From: Arachnopeziza araneosa
Lineage: Eukaryota > Ascomycota > Leotiomycetes > Helotiales > Arachnopezizaceae
Direction of reading: 5' to 3'
Assembly (NCBI GenBank): GCA_003988855.1
Contig: QYAI01000055.1
Coordinates: 1 to 64,000, forward strand
Length of the DNA stretch: 64,000 bases
This document shows, piece after piece, positions 12,553 through 23,191 of this stretch; positions within the stretch are counted from its first letter, which is position 1; each line of letters begins with the position of its first letter. The translations under genes and the position numbers were made by a program. Below the pieces are notes generated by a model. That model saw only the letters and a program-made list of their open reading frames with translations. It was not told where the DNA came from and searched no databases.

Positions 12553-13550
12553 TTAGTCGAAAAGCCCACCGAATCCCTCGTCTCCAGATTCTTCAGCTTC
12601 CTCTTCCTTTTCCTCTTCCTTAGCAGCCTCAGCTGCTGGCGCAGCTTCACTGGAAGAAGTGACAGGTGCAGCAGACGCGTAAGCATCGGGATTGGCGATT
12701 CTGTCCTTAAGCTCCTCTATCTCGGGCCAGCTATATTCGGTACTGATAGCAACAGCCAGGGCTTTCTTGTAGCTGTTTACGACAGAATGCATAACCGAAG
12801 GAAGCGTGGGGAAGTTCGCGGCCAGCGAAATAGCGGCAATAGCAGTGATTGCACTAGAGAAGGCCTTGAGTAGTTGAGACTCCTCGATGTCAAGAACACT
12901 TGGTGGAAAAGTGTTGCCTTGGTCATATACTTGGGAGATACCCATACCGTAGGTGAACGGGGAGATATTCAACATGTTTAGTAGAGTAGCCTCGGAAGCG
13001 CCAACCTTGCTACCAGCATCAACGAGCTTCAAATCGGTCGTGATTTCAATCGTACCACGAGCAATCTTGGTCGGGACACCAAGGGCTTGGAAGAAAGAGG
13101 TTTTGCCCGGTTCCATTCCGGTGTTACCAGCAGGGACGTAGACATCAGCAGGAGCTACGGCACCAGCTCGGGCAGGAGCAGCGACTTTGTTTGCAAGGAT
13201 TTTGTCACGGATAGTTTTGAGATCTTCGTTGGTGAAAACGAAGCCCACGTTGCCTTTGACGAAAGGAAGGAGACGTTCGTACTCGGGGGTGTCCGCAATA
13301 AAGCCCTTGATGGCACGACGAACCTAAGAATCAGAGATTAGCTATTTCCACTGGTTGCGAAGCAAAGCTCTTATACCATGGTGTTCTTTCCCATCAAGAC
13401 GACACCCTCGCCACGGAGAGCATGTCGAATTTCGTGCATCTGCTGGGAGCTGACATTATCGACGGTCACGATGAAGATGCTCTTGAATTCTTCGAGAAGG
13501 CCCTTGAGTTTATCGAAGTAGCCGGCCTTGTTTTCGGATCTGCCCCCCAT
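12553..13550 (-). CDS. RPP0: 60S acidic ribosomal protein P0 (L10 family)
   Basis: Two exons (13550-13377, 13323-12553) give 314 residues, normal for eukaryotic P0. The protein anchors the P1/P2 stalk on the large subunit at the GTPase centre. The L10 domain opens with MGGRSENKAGYFDKLKGLL and includes GKNTM|VRRAI across the intron. The C-terminus is Ala-rich, then acidic, and ends in DEGFGGLFD, the stalk tail that recruits elongation factors. The intron of 53 nt lies after codon 58. Codon choice looks biased, as expected for a highly expressed gene. The gene is divergent from TRM82. Confidence 0.96.
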
Positions 13551-13886
13551 ATCTTCTTATAATGAAGGTAGGATGTTTAAGGGTCAGATTGTATTGGAGT
13601 TGGAGATGCTTTCTCGTGGTAGAGAAATTCGTCGTATTGGTGCTCAAAGGAGTAAGGGAGACATTCGGAAGACTGTGTGCGTGGCGCTAGCTTGTCTCGC
13701 TTGATTTACCTAGAAAGGCATAGTCCGCACTCGGCTCGCTCAGCCTTGTAAGTCTGCAAGGCTGGTATATTCCTTGCTGATCAAAAATATCTGAAAGGTC
13801 ATAAGGTATTTCCCCCCAAAAATTGCGCCTTCGTTCTTTTCCAACCAGCGAGCGACCTCATACCCCACCGTGTCATACAACTCAGA
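13551..13886. other. Divergent promoter RPP0/TRM82
   Basis: This 336-bp stretch between two opposite start codons presumably carries both core promoters. No coding content is visible. Confidence 0.5.
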
Positions 13887-15598
13887 ATGGTCGAGGCTCA
13901 GCTCCCATACCAGTGCTTGGAGAAGTTAGGAGATCTCCTCGTCGCTGCTCGAGGATCCAGCATCGACCTACTCAATGCTGCGGATGGCGTTGTCATTTCA
14001 TCCTGGAACTCTCCACCAATTTTACTCAACAGAATTGAGGATGGTGATAGCCAGGCGACGGAGCATCAAATAACCCAGGATGGAGACCCTCGTCCAGCTA
14101 AAAAACGCAAAGTATCAACGCCAGACGATAGAGAGCAGTTAGCTGTTTCGAAGGCTGGAAAGAAGAAGAAAACCAAGAGGGTTGATGCTGTCACCAGTGG
14201 ATCAGATGCTCCAACCGTCATAATGCTTGAGTTAGCACATCGTACCCAACATGTGGTTGCAGTCACAGGTGAAGATAAAAGCATACGCGTTTTTGAGTTA
14301 GTCTCTGCTGGTGAAATCAAGCAATTATACCAACTTAGTCGGCGGTGAGTAAAACGCTTTCCGGTTCTGACCTGATGATTGATAGAAGTAGTGCTATGCC
14401 TAAACGGCCATGCGCTCTTGCACTAACCGTAGATGGCTCGACCATCATCAGTGCTGATAAATTTGGCGATATTTACTCCATTCCGCTGCTATACTCTGAA
14501 ACCTCAACGAACATATCATTCAATCAAATGCAGGAATCTTCCAAACCGTTTATACCGGCTGCCAACGAACTCACAATTCACTCGCAACGGAATCGCAAGG
14601 CATTAGAGAATCAAAAAAAACAGACTAACCTCAAATCCGAAAGATCTGAACTCGCTTTCGAACATAAGCTTTTGCTTGGACATGTTTCTATGCTTACAGA
14701 TATCAAGTTGGCCATTGTGGACGAGCGACAGTACATCGTCTCCGCTGATCGAGATGAGCATATTCGCATTTCTCGAGGCTTACCACATACACATATAATT
14801 GAAGGTTTCTGCCTAGGTCACAGCGACTTTGTGAGTCGACTATGTATACCACAGAATAGACCTGATATACTGATATCGGGTGGAGGGGAAGATGAAGTAT
14901 TTGTCTGGAATTGGTTGTCTGGTCAAGTTTTATCCAGAGTAAACATTATGAAGCATATTGTTAGTTTATGGAGCGAGCTCTTTGCGGAACAAGATGAAGC
15001 ACTACGTTTCGAGCCCAACAGGATAGATTCGATTCATGAGAACTTTGTCGAATGCCCTGAGAAGCTTGCTATTTCGGGCATTCATCATGTTCACAGCCTC
15101 GAGAGTGCTTCGGATATTATTTTAGTTACCTGTGAGGCGTATGTGTTAGGTGTATAGACAACGTTCAGTTTCAGCCGCTAACTTCATAGTAGAATTCCTG
15201 CGATTCTCACCTTCATTCTGACATCTGAGGGCAAACTAGCATATATTGAGGCGATAAAATTACCAGGTAATGTTCTCGCGATCCTGACGGATCAAACGGT
15301 TAGGGAAAAGGAAGCGCCCTCGGTTCACCCAATTCAGAGCATTATCGTTTCGATTGATAATATCCATAAGCGAGGATGCCGTGAACTTAAGAACCCTGAT
15401 GAGGACGAAGTGCCCACACTGCACAAGTTCTTATTTTCGGGTACACATTTGGTCAGTCGCGTTGACTGGAATCGAAATAGAGAATTTACAAATTCAAGGA
15501 AATCTCCAGACACAGCAGCTATTGGTAGACTTAGTAATCTTTTATACGCCCTGGACAGTCTCCGAAAGAGAGGAGAAGAAAACACCTACGAGGAGTGA
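13887..15598 (+). CDS. TRM82: tRNA (guanine-N7)-methyltransferase non-catalytic subunit, WD40
   Basis: Three exons (13887-14344, 14386-15138, 15190-15598; the last acceptor could be 3 nt later) give about 539 residues. The protein is the WD40 partner that stabilises Trm8, which makes m7G46 in tRNAs in the nucleus. Features are an N-terminal strand-rich start, a Lys-rich insertion (about 72-105, AKKRKVSTPDD and AGKKKKTKR) that looks like a nuclear localisation signal, and WD-type blades such as HVVAVTGEDKSIRVFEL, ADKFGDIYSIPL, IVSADRDEHIRISRG and ISGGGEDEVFVWNW. Intron 1 is only 41 nt. The gene converges on the next, minus-strand gene. Confidence 0.88.
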
Positions 15599-15704
15599 GC
15601 AGAACGGAAGTCGTTAGGCAGTAAACAGTCAATTTTTATTATTCAAGTAGTGTTGAACTAAAGACGATATTCTGAGAAGTCTAGACCCATGTTGAAATGA
15701 GCTG

Positions 15705-17924
15705 CTAGTCGATAGGTCCAACACGGAGGACATTCATCTCCCTACGGGCCAATTGATGCTGTTGATGGTCCCAACACTGCTGTTTGATGATCCGCCTATT
15801 CCACTCATAAACAGCTTCTTCCACTTCGACTGCGACAGCAGTCCCTTCAGCTCTTTTCACAACACGTAAGATATAACGGAGTGCCTGTTCTCGAATGAAC
15901 TTTCCCGACATCATTCTACGTGTAAGGCCCGCATGAACAAGTGCCCTGCTAACATCTGGTGTCACCGGCATGCTGTGTAACCGAAGGTAACGAATATATC
16001 GATAAACGTTACGAAACACAACCTTTTGCGATCGACGCTCAGAATAGGCGAACTCAATTATTATTTTGATGAGAAGACATTTAACATCCCACCAAATTGG
16101 TGACTTGGCAACTACTCGTGGTTGTAATCGGCGTCTGGGAAGGCGAAGGCGTCTCCAAATATCGTCTGACGAAATCAGGGGATTCCGTACCATAACTATC
16201 ATGAGTTTCGGGCATGTCCATAGGGGAATCCGACCAAGAGCACATAGTTGCACGGCCTTTTGCGTATCATAATCAACCATAGTCTCGATTGAGCTTCTAA
16301 ATATATTTTTCGGTATTTTTACCCCGAGCTGTCGTATACGTTGGAGTATTCCAGGGACCATTTTATACTTCTCGAGTGCGTCTAGTAAGCTGAAAAGCGA
16401 TAATGTTTTTGTCCAAGTCAACTCTTTGTGCTTGTCAATTGCAAAAAGGAGCGTCCCGAAATCCAAACGTCCGGAATGCGTGATTTCCAAGGTATTTTTG
16501 ACCAAGAGATGACTCGGTAAATGACCTTGACTTGCCCACTGGCCGAGAACAGGCTCAACGCATAAGTACGGCTCGAGAGATTCAGAGCGGGCATCCATCT
16601 CCCTCCATAGCTCGACAAAAAGGGTATTGTCTACGTTTGGTAGCTGGGCAATTAATGACAACCAGTAATGTTTCTTCCAATGGTCTCCGGATGGTAAAAT
16701 CCCGCCACAAAGTTTCATGGTGCAAGACCAGAGAACATGATGGAGTAAAGAGCTCGGTAGGACCCTCAAAACATCAACTAAAGCAAGGACCGAGGCCCTC
16801 TGGGCTATATTAGTGTTTTCGGCTTTGGTGATTGCACTCAGAGATGAAACTATTGATGAATGAGCTTCACGAATAGCCAGCTGTGCTGCAACCAAAATAT
16901 CGGCTTTAGTTGGATCCTTAATAGCATGCCTGCACAATTGACTAGCGTTCAAAACTCGTGAGGCAGAATCAGACTCAGATTTCTGGGCTGCCAAGAATAA
17001 TGATTCTGATATTTGAACATAGGAACCTGAGACGGCTTCTTCGATCCAGCTGTCCCTCCACCTGTGAACCACAAGGCAAATTGGGGCCCGCATTGACGCA
17101 AGCTGATTCGCTGTGGCCGAATAAAATACTTTACGGATTAGATGTTGCCATTGCAAAGACGGTGGAAGTCGATGAAATTCCCATAAAATGTCCTTCAACA
17201 ACTTCCCGCTTAGTTCCTCAAGTGGCAGGACGTTGCAGCTAGTCATGCCTTCCCATACGTCCTCGAATAAGAGTAAACATATTCGATTCGAAGATTCTGG
17301 AGGCAACATACCAGACTTGATACTTCTTATCAATTTTTTTAGAGCAACACGAATGTGTGACTCTGTCATCAAACCAAGAATTAAATTCTGTCTGAAAGAC
17401 CTGCTAATTTCGCGGTAACTGTCCCAAATCTCTCTCTCGTTACTCTTCTCAATTATTATGCGAAGTTGGTCGACTTCATCCAAAAGGGAGCAGCCGTTAT
17501 CCTCTAAATGCTTCAAGGATCTCGTCGGGTCTGAAAAGATTGTAATCACAGGAGTGTGTGAATGCGACTCACAAGCTGCTCGAGGCAAATCGGAGGCCGT
17601 GTTCCTCTCAAATAAAGATTTTGGAGCCTCCCATTTCCACTGGCAATTGTCGATATCCCTAAAGAGCCAACTCCAGAGCGCCGATATTCCTTGTGTTGGT
17701 GAAGATCCAGGTTGATCTAGTGCGTATGCCATACGTCTCCTCCCCAATCTCCTCCTGCATTCCATTGGGCCAGGGACAAAACTTCCATGGCGCTTACACA
17801 CATTCGACAAGGCATAGAACCGCTGGTAGGTGTCATAAAGAAGGTCCTCGGAAATCCATACTGAGTCAGAGGAGGTTCTTGTTCGGCGCTGAACTGCTCG
17901 TTTGCATGAAGGTCGTAGGAACAT
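15705..17924 (-). CDS. Conserved fungal protein of unknown function, possibly organellar
   Basis: A single intronless frame of 739 residues. The first 25 residues are rich in Arg and Ser with almost no acidic residues, compatible with a mitochondrial presequence. The rest is predicted by eye to be mostly alpha-helical, with Leu/Trp-rich segments and no transmembrane helix or catalytic motif I recognise. The C-terminal block containing VSRALVHAGLTRRMMSGKFI and ILRVVKRAEG resembles the end of a family of fungal proteins often annotated as hypothetical or PPR-like, so an organellar RNA-related role is possible but unproven. It converges on TRM82 and is divergent from UROD. The absence of introns is unusual among its neighbours. 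Confidence 0.75.
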   Translation of the reverse strand: MFLRPSCKRAVQRRTRTSSDSVWISEDLLYDTYQRFYALSNVCKRHGSFVPGPMECRRRLGRRRMAYALDQPGSSPTQGISALWSWLFRDIDNCQWKWEAPKSLFERNTASDLPRAACESHSHTPVITIFSDPTRSLKHLEDNGCSLLDEVDQLRIIIEKSNEREIWDSYREISRSFRQNLILGLMTESHIRVALKKLIRSIKSGMLPPESSNRICLLLFEDVWEGMTSCNVLPLEELSGKLLKDILWEFHRLPPSLQWQHLIRKVFYSATANQLASMRAPICLVVHRWRDSWIEEAVSGSYVQISESLFLAAQKSESDSASRVLNASQLCRHAIKDPTKADILVAAQLAIREAHSSIVSSLSAITKAENTNIAQRASVLALVDVLRVLPSSLLHHVLWSCTMKLCGGILPSGDHWKKHYWLSLIAQLPNVDNTLFVELWREMDARSESLEPYLCVEPVLGQWASQGHLPSHLLVKNTLEITHSGRLDFGTLLFAIDKHKELTWTKTLSLFSLLDALEKYKMVPGILQRIRQLGVKIPKNIFRSSIETMVDYDTQKAVQLCALGRIPLWTCPKLMIVMVRNPLISSDDIWRRLRLPRRRLQPRVVAKSPIWWDVKCLLIKIIIEFAYSERRSQKVVFRNVYRYIRYLRLHSMPVTPDVSRALVHAGLTRRMMSGKFIREQALRYILRVVKRAEGTAVAVEVEEAVYEWNRRIIKQQCWDHQQHQLARREMNVLRVGPID

Positions 17925-18263
17925 AGATTACCAGAAAGAGTTTTTCATTCGAGAACCCTGCTGGAAGGAGGTCAGTCTTAGGCAGAAGAGGGTGGGAGCT
18001 ATTCGAAGATTAGTGTGTAGTCGTAGTCATCCCTGAGTGAAACCTAAGCTACGGTCGTTTCTCGCCCCCTGCTGTCAGTAAGATATCGGCGGCTCTTTAT
18101 GCTAGGCCAGGCACCGACGAATCCCTGTCGGTAGGATTGTGCTGGACAATCGAAGGAAAGGAAACAACAACAATAATTACGCCTTCAGTCATCGTTCCTC
18201 TCGCCTGTTGTTCTTGATCCTCCAACTCTCCCCTTCGAATTATATCTTTCGCTGTGAACGACC
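17925..18263. other. Divergent promoter between the 739-residue protein gene and UROD
   Basis: This 339-bp stretch separates opposite start codons. It has no coding content and no motif I can identify reliably. Confidence 0.5.
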
Positions 18264-19599
18264 ATGGCGCATCGTTTTGAGCCGCTCAAGAATGATTTAA
18301 TTATCCGGACAGCATGGGGTAGGAACATTGACATTCCATCCCCGCGCGCGAGAGAGAGAGAGGGATCAAGCTGACATGATCTGGCAGGCCAGAAAGTTGA
18401 GAGGCCACCAATGTGGGTGATGCGTCAAGGTACGAAAGTTTTTTGCATCGTCTTGAACTGGCGCAGCATCACTAATACCATTCTCCAACCTCTCAGCCGG
18501 ACGGTACCTCCCCGAATACCATGAAGCCAAAGGCGAGCACGACTTTTTCGAATGTTGTCGATCACCAGAAATTGCATCGACCCTGACGCTCCAGCCAATT
18601 GACCGTTTTGCTGGCCTTGTAGATGCTGCTATCATATTCTCAGACATTCTTGTGATTCCGCAAGCTATGGGCATGACAGTGGAAATGCTGCCAGCAAAAG
18701 GCCCCCACTTTCCTAAACCACTCAAATCCCCAGATGATGGCCAATATAATGAAGTGCTCAAGCGGAAGGTTAACGTGGCCACGGAGCTCAACTACGTCTA
18801 TCAAGCAATTACCATGACCAGGCACAAGCTCAAAGGGAGGGTCCCTCTTTTTGGCTTCTGTGGAGCTCCATGGACCCTATTTTGTTACATGGTCGAAGGC
18901 GGTGGGAGCAAGCTGTTTATCCAGACGAAAACATGGATTTTTCGATATCCAAAAGCGACAAAGGATCTGCTTCAAAAGCTTGCAGAAGTTTGTGTGGAGT
19001 ATTTAGCATTACAAATTCAAGCAGGGGCACAGGTAAGCACCTGAACTCGCTATCGACTAACATAATTGACTTGTCCAGCTTGTCCAAGTATTTGATTCAT
19101 GGGCTGCCGAACTATCGCCCACTTCCTTCAAAGAATTTTCACTACCATATCTAGCTTACATTGCAGAACATCTACCTCAAAGACTTAAAGAATTGGAACT
19201 TGACCAGGTCCCCATGGTTGTATTCGCAAAGGGAGCTTGGTATGCCTTAGATTTGCTCTGTGATATTGGTTACCAAGTTGTTGGGTTGGATTGGCTGCAG
19301 GACCCAGCGGACGCTGTGAAAACCAGAGGATCACGACCAATTGTCTTCCAGGGAAATGCGGATCCCGGAATCTTGTACGGTACAAGAGAAACAATTACCA
19401 CCACTGTGGAGGCAATGGTTAGGGGATTTGGAGGCGGAAAACAGGGCTGGATTGCGAATCTTGGTCATGGTGAGAACCAAGATGTATAAGTTATTGAAAT
19501 TATAGCTAATTTCCATAAGGAATCACGCCAGGCGTGAAGCCTGATGATCTCAAATTCTACTTTGAAGAGATCCATCGATTAACACGAAACCAACACTGA
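18264..19599 (+). CDS. HEM12: Uroporphyrinogen decarboxylase (haem biosynthesis)
   Basis: Five exons (18264-18318, 18388-18429, 18497-19032, 19079-19469, 19520-19599) give 367 residues, the normal length. The enzyme removes four acetate carboxyl groups from uroporphyrinogen III to make coproporphyrinogen III in the cytosol, without a cofactor. Motifs: PPMWVMRQ|AGRYLPEY, spanning intron 2 and carrying the substrate-binding Arg residues; the catalytic-aspartate region IIFSDILVIPQAMGM; and GFCGAPWTLFCYMVEG. Exon 2 is only 42 nt. Intron 1 contains a (GA)n microsatellite at about 18348-18363. The gene ends 72 bp from the end of cytosine deaminase on the opposite strand. Confidence 0.95.
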
Positions 19600-19671
19600 A
19601 CAACATAGCAGCTACATAGAATTGCTATCACTGAAGACCACGGTTTGAGAAATCTTGTTATTCTGTCCATT

Positions 19672-20306
19672 TTATTCTTTTGAATGGACTCTTTCTTCTT
19701 CTCCAATGTCCTCATTCCTGCGTTTCTTCAGTGTGGATATGACGACGAGAAGAGCTCCAACATACCAGACTTCCGGCTTTTCCTTGATGAAGCGATCCAT
19801 AAGATCCCGACATTCCTTGCTATCCAGAACTATGACCTCGATACCACGCTGTCTTAAGTACGCTTCACCGCCAAGAAATGTCTTGTTCTCGCCAATTACC
19901 ACTCGCGCTACTCCGTACAAAATACAAGCGCCAGTGCACATATCGCAAGGAGATAGAGTTGTGAACATGGTAGCACCTTTATAGGTAGATGCAGGAAGTC
20001 GACCAGAATTTGCAAGTGCCGCAGTTTCCCCCTAGGTCATCTTTAGCAGGTGTTGATGAAATAGGAGGTTGACGAACATGATGAATTGCTGACCCTTGCT
20101 GAACTCTCATGTTGTGTCCTCGCCCCAGTAGTTTGCCGTCTCTTGAAACCAATGCGGCCCCGATCTTGTCGAAGAGTCAGCTGAGGAGCCTCATAACAAT
20201 GGCCCACAATTGTTGGCCTTGAAAGAATACCAACAGGGACTCCGCCTTCTTGATAACCAATCTTCGCTTCTTCAACGGCTATGGCGAAAGCTTCTTGATC
20301 GTCCAT
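19672..20306 (-). CDS. FCY1: Cytosine deaminase (pyrimidine salvage)
   Basis: Four exons (20306-20235, 20164-20078, 20031-19766, 19717-19672) encode 156 residues, close to the 158 of yeast Fcy1. The zinc enzyme converts cytosine to uracil and also activates 5-fluorocytosine. The zinc and catalytic signature is split: IHH|GETAAL (His ligand and proton-shuttle Glu) at the exon 2/3 junction, then TLSPCDMCTGA with the two Cys ligands. The last exon supplies the NEDIGE end seen in yeast. Intron 1 uses a weak GTTGGT donor, chosen because it restores GGVP|IGAALVSRDGK in phase. The nucleotide-deaminase fold with PCDMC excludes tRNA adenosine deaminases. Confidence 0.93.
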
Positions 20307-21174
20307 CTCAGCAAATGTTGCAGTTGAAGACCAAGATTTCAATGCTCGATCTAAAATACGCAGGAAGAATTGATCGATAGTCTTTATAGAGATACAGCAT
20401 TATTGTCGTTATCTCCCTTAGCCCAGTATTGTGCCTGCGTGCTCACCTTATTGGCTCGGTAAAGTACATCCGGGGGCTGACTGGATTTGCGGTCACTTCA
20501 ATCCAGATGCATAGGGGACCGGCCGCCATACCTTGGGCTGGAGGTGGAAGAGTCATGACTAGAGTTGTGGTGAGCGCAGAGGCAGCAAGCAGGCTGTCGG
20601 CCATAGATGAATATGCGGGGCGAATAATAGTAATTGTCTTTCTTGGAGCTTTTGATATCTCGGTTTGCCTCCCGCAGTGAGGCTGACAATTGTGCATGCT
20701 CCTCGATTCTGGCACATTCTATCCAGGGAGGCTAGGTAGTAGCCGACTGATTTTACCTGCCTACCACCACATCGAAACACAACCAAAAACTTCGTCTTCT
20801 CCTTTCGACTGTGATAATTATCATCTCTGCTCTCGACCTCTCTTCTAACCGCAGAACGGGAAGCCGTTATCATCCCCACCATATTAAATCATTTGCTTCT
20901 ACCAGCACTGCGCAGAATTGTTTCATTAAATTTAGATTCGATATCCTTCTGCGCCCGGCCAGCCAGGCCTTCAGCCTCACCTGTAAGTCCATGCTAACAA
21001 TCGCGACCATTCCCTGCGCAGTATCTGAATAGACTGCCCAATATTCTGAACCCGCGGCTGACATAAACTAGGAGTAGACAGAAGTCCCGACGTCCTTCTC
21101 GGCAAGGCGGAGAACCCTCGAAGGAAAAATAACCAAACAGCAATCTCCACTCTCACTAAACCAAGCTATCCAAA
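20307..21174. other. Divergent intergenic region FCY1/YDJ1
   Basis: About 870 bp between two opposite start codons. Several frames of 60-110 codons occur on both strands, but they overlap one another and none shows a family motif, so I treat the region as promoter and 5' UTR DNA. Heat-shock elements would be expected near YDJ1, but I did not find an unambiguous one by eye. Confidence 0.45.
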
Positions 21175-22579
21175 ATGGCAAAGGACACCAAATTTTACGA
21201 CATCCTTGGGGTAAAAATACCTTCACCATTGGTTTGACAGCAGAAGTTGACATGCATAGGTATCTCCTACCTGCACAGAGGCGGAACTAAAAAAGGCATA
21301 TAAAATCGGAGCCTTAAAACATCACCCTGGTAAGAGTGCACTATCAAGTTATCTTCAAGGTTGTCACTAATCTCCTTGTTAGATAAGAATGCTCACAATC
21401 CTGACGCTGCCGACAAGTTCAAAGACCTTTCACACGCATACGAGGTCCTCTCCGATCCACAAAAGCGAACCATTTACGACCAATATGGTGAGGAAGGACT
21501 GGAAGGTGGAGCTGGCGGTGGCGGCATGAACGCCGAGGACCTTTTCTCACAGTTCTTTGGTGGTGGCTCTGCTTTTGGTGGTGGTGGACTAGGTGGCATG
21601 TTTGGTGGAGGCATGCAGCAACGTGGCCCTCCAAAAGCTCGCACAATTCACCATGTACACAAAGTTTCCCTAGAGGACATCTATCGAGGAAAGGTGTCGA
21701 AACTTGCTCTACAGAAATCTGTCATCTGCCCCAAGTGTGAGGGAAGGGGAGGAAAGGAAGGTGCGGTCAAGAAGTGTGCCGGCTGCGATGGCCATGGAAT
21801 GAAAACTATGATGCGCCAAATGGGTCCGATGATTCAACGCTTTCAAACCGTTTGCCCGGACTGTCAAGGAGAAGGAGAGACAATCCGCGAAAAGGATCGT
21901 TGCAAGGTCTGTCACGGAAAGAAGACAACCGTCGAAAGAAAAGTTCTACATGTCCATGTTGATAGAGGTGTTCGATCTGGACACAAGATCGAATTCAGAG
22001 GTGAAGGTGACCAGACCCCTGGCGTTGAACCCGGAGACGTTATCTTTGAGATTGAGCAAAAGCCGCACTCGAGATTCCAGCGGAAAGACGACGATCTCTT
22101 CTATCATGCCGAAATTGATCTTGTGACGGCACTTGCTGGTGGTTCGATTTTCATTGAGCATTTGGACGATCGGTGGTTAAGTGTAGAAATCCTCCCAGGA
22201 GAGGTCATTTCACCTGGTAAGTGCATATTTATGGCTGTGAGCATCGCTGATAAGTCCTCTAGGATCAGTAAAGATGGTTCGGGGCCAAGGAATGCCTTCC
22301 TATCGACATCACGACTTCGGAAACATGTACGTTCAGTTTGATGTCAAATTCCCTGAGAAGAATTTTACCACCGACCCTGCTGCTTTTGAAACTCTGAAAA
22401 CAATTATTCCTGCAACCCAGTCAAGTGTCGTTCCTCCGCCAGATATGATGACAGAAACCGTTGATTTTGAGGAAATCGACCCAAGTCAGCAAGCACGTGC
22501 TCAGGGTGCTACAACTATGGATGAAGATGACGAGGACGGCCATACTGGGGGCGAGCGGGTTCAATGTGCTTCTCAATAA
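21175..22579 (+). CDS. YDJ1: Type I Hsp40 co-chaperone Ydj1/Mas5, farnesylated
   Basis: Four exons (21175-21210, 21260-21329, 21383-22216, 22263-22579) give 418 residues. The J domain spans the first three exons (KFYDILG|VSPTCTEAELKKAYKIGALKHHP|DKN), with the HPD motif that stimulates Hsp70 ATPase created at the intron 2 junction. A Gly/Phe-rich linker follows (about 75-105). The zinc-binding domain has four CxxCxGxG repeats: CPKCEGRG, CAGCDGHG, CPDCQGEG and CKVCHGKK. The C-terminus is QCASQ, a CaaX box identical in its last four residues to yeast Ydj1, so the protein should be farnesylated and partly attached to the ER membrane. This tail separates it from nuclear or mitochondrial DnaJ proteins. 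Confidence 0.96.
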
Positions 22580-23191
22580 ACGCGGCATTTGGTGTCTGAA
22601 CACAGGGTATTCTCTGGAACTTTTCATGGGCCGGAAAGTGTTGCTCTCGGTAGCGAGCATCGAATAGGAATCTTATGGCAATGCCGGCTTTACGTGGGAC
22701 GATGTTGCATGACTAGTGTGCAGACGTTCATCTTGTCACCTTTAGAAGCCAGTGGGCTATTGGCATTGCGTTTTCCGGCAGCATAATACCTCCTGGTGTC
22801 TCAGGCGGGCTTGTTTTCAAGTGGAGTTTAGACGGATAGATAGCATGCACAAAATTCAAAACATCTTACCTACAATCAGTACTGAGTCCTTGTCATGATT
22901 CTCTTATGTCCAGAGGGTCTTACGAAGGTAAATAATCGATTGCAGAAATTAAGCGAGGCATGGATACTGTAGGCTCCAATAGGTAGGGGCTCATTTTTAT
23001 CGGCCGTAAGCCGTCCCACCTCAACGTCCTCGCATCCCCTCTTTGCATCAACAGCCAGCCCTTTGGATTCTTAGCTTGGCTATACTACTGACGTGCATAA
23101 CGGCGGTGCATAGCAAGCGTAGCGGCATATTCATACAATCTGATTCGCCTGACGCTCATACTTCAGCCTCAGGGTTCTCTCCATTGACTAG
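22580..23191. other. Intergenic region YDJ1 to transcription factor gene
   Basis: 612 bp between tandem plus-strand genes, holding the YDJ1 3' UTR and the promoter of the Zn2Cys6 gene. No coding feature is supported. Confidence 0.5.

Noticed and set aside
18348..18363. (GA)n run as a possible regulatory repeat
   Set aside because: It lies in UROD intron 1, is very short and looks like an ordinary microsatellite.
20443..20882. Minus-strand frames of 63-107 codons between FCY1 and YDJ1
   Set aside because: They overlap in several phases with no motif or consistent splice signals; treated as intergenic.
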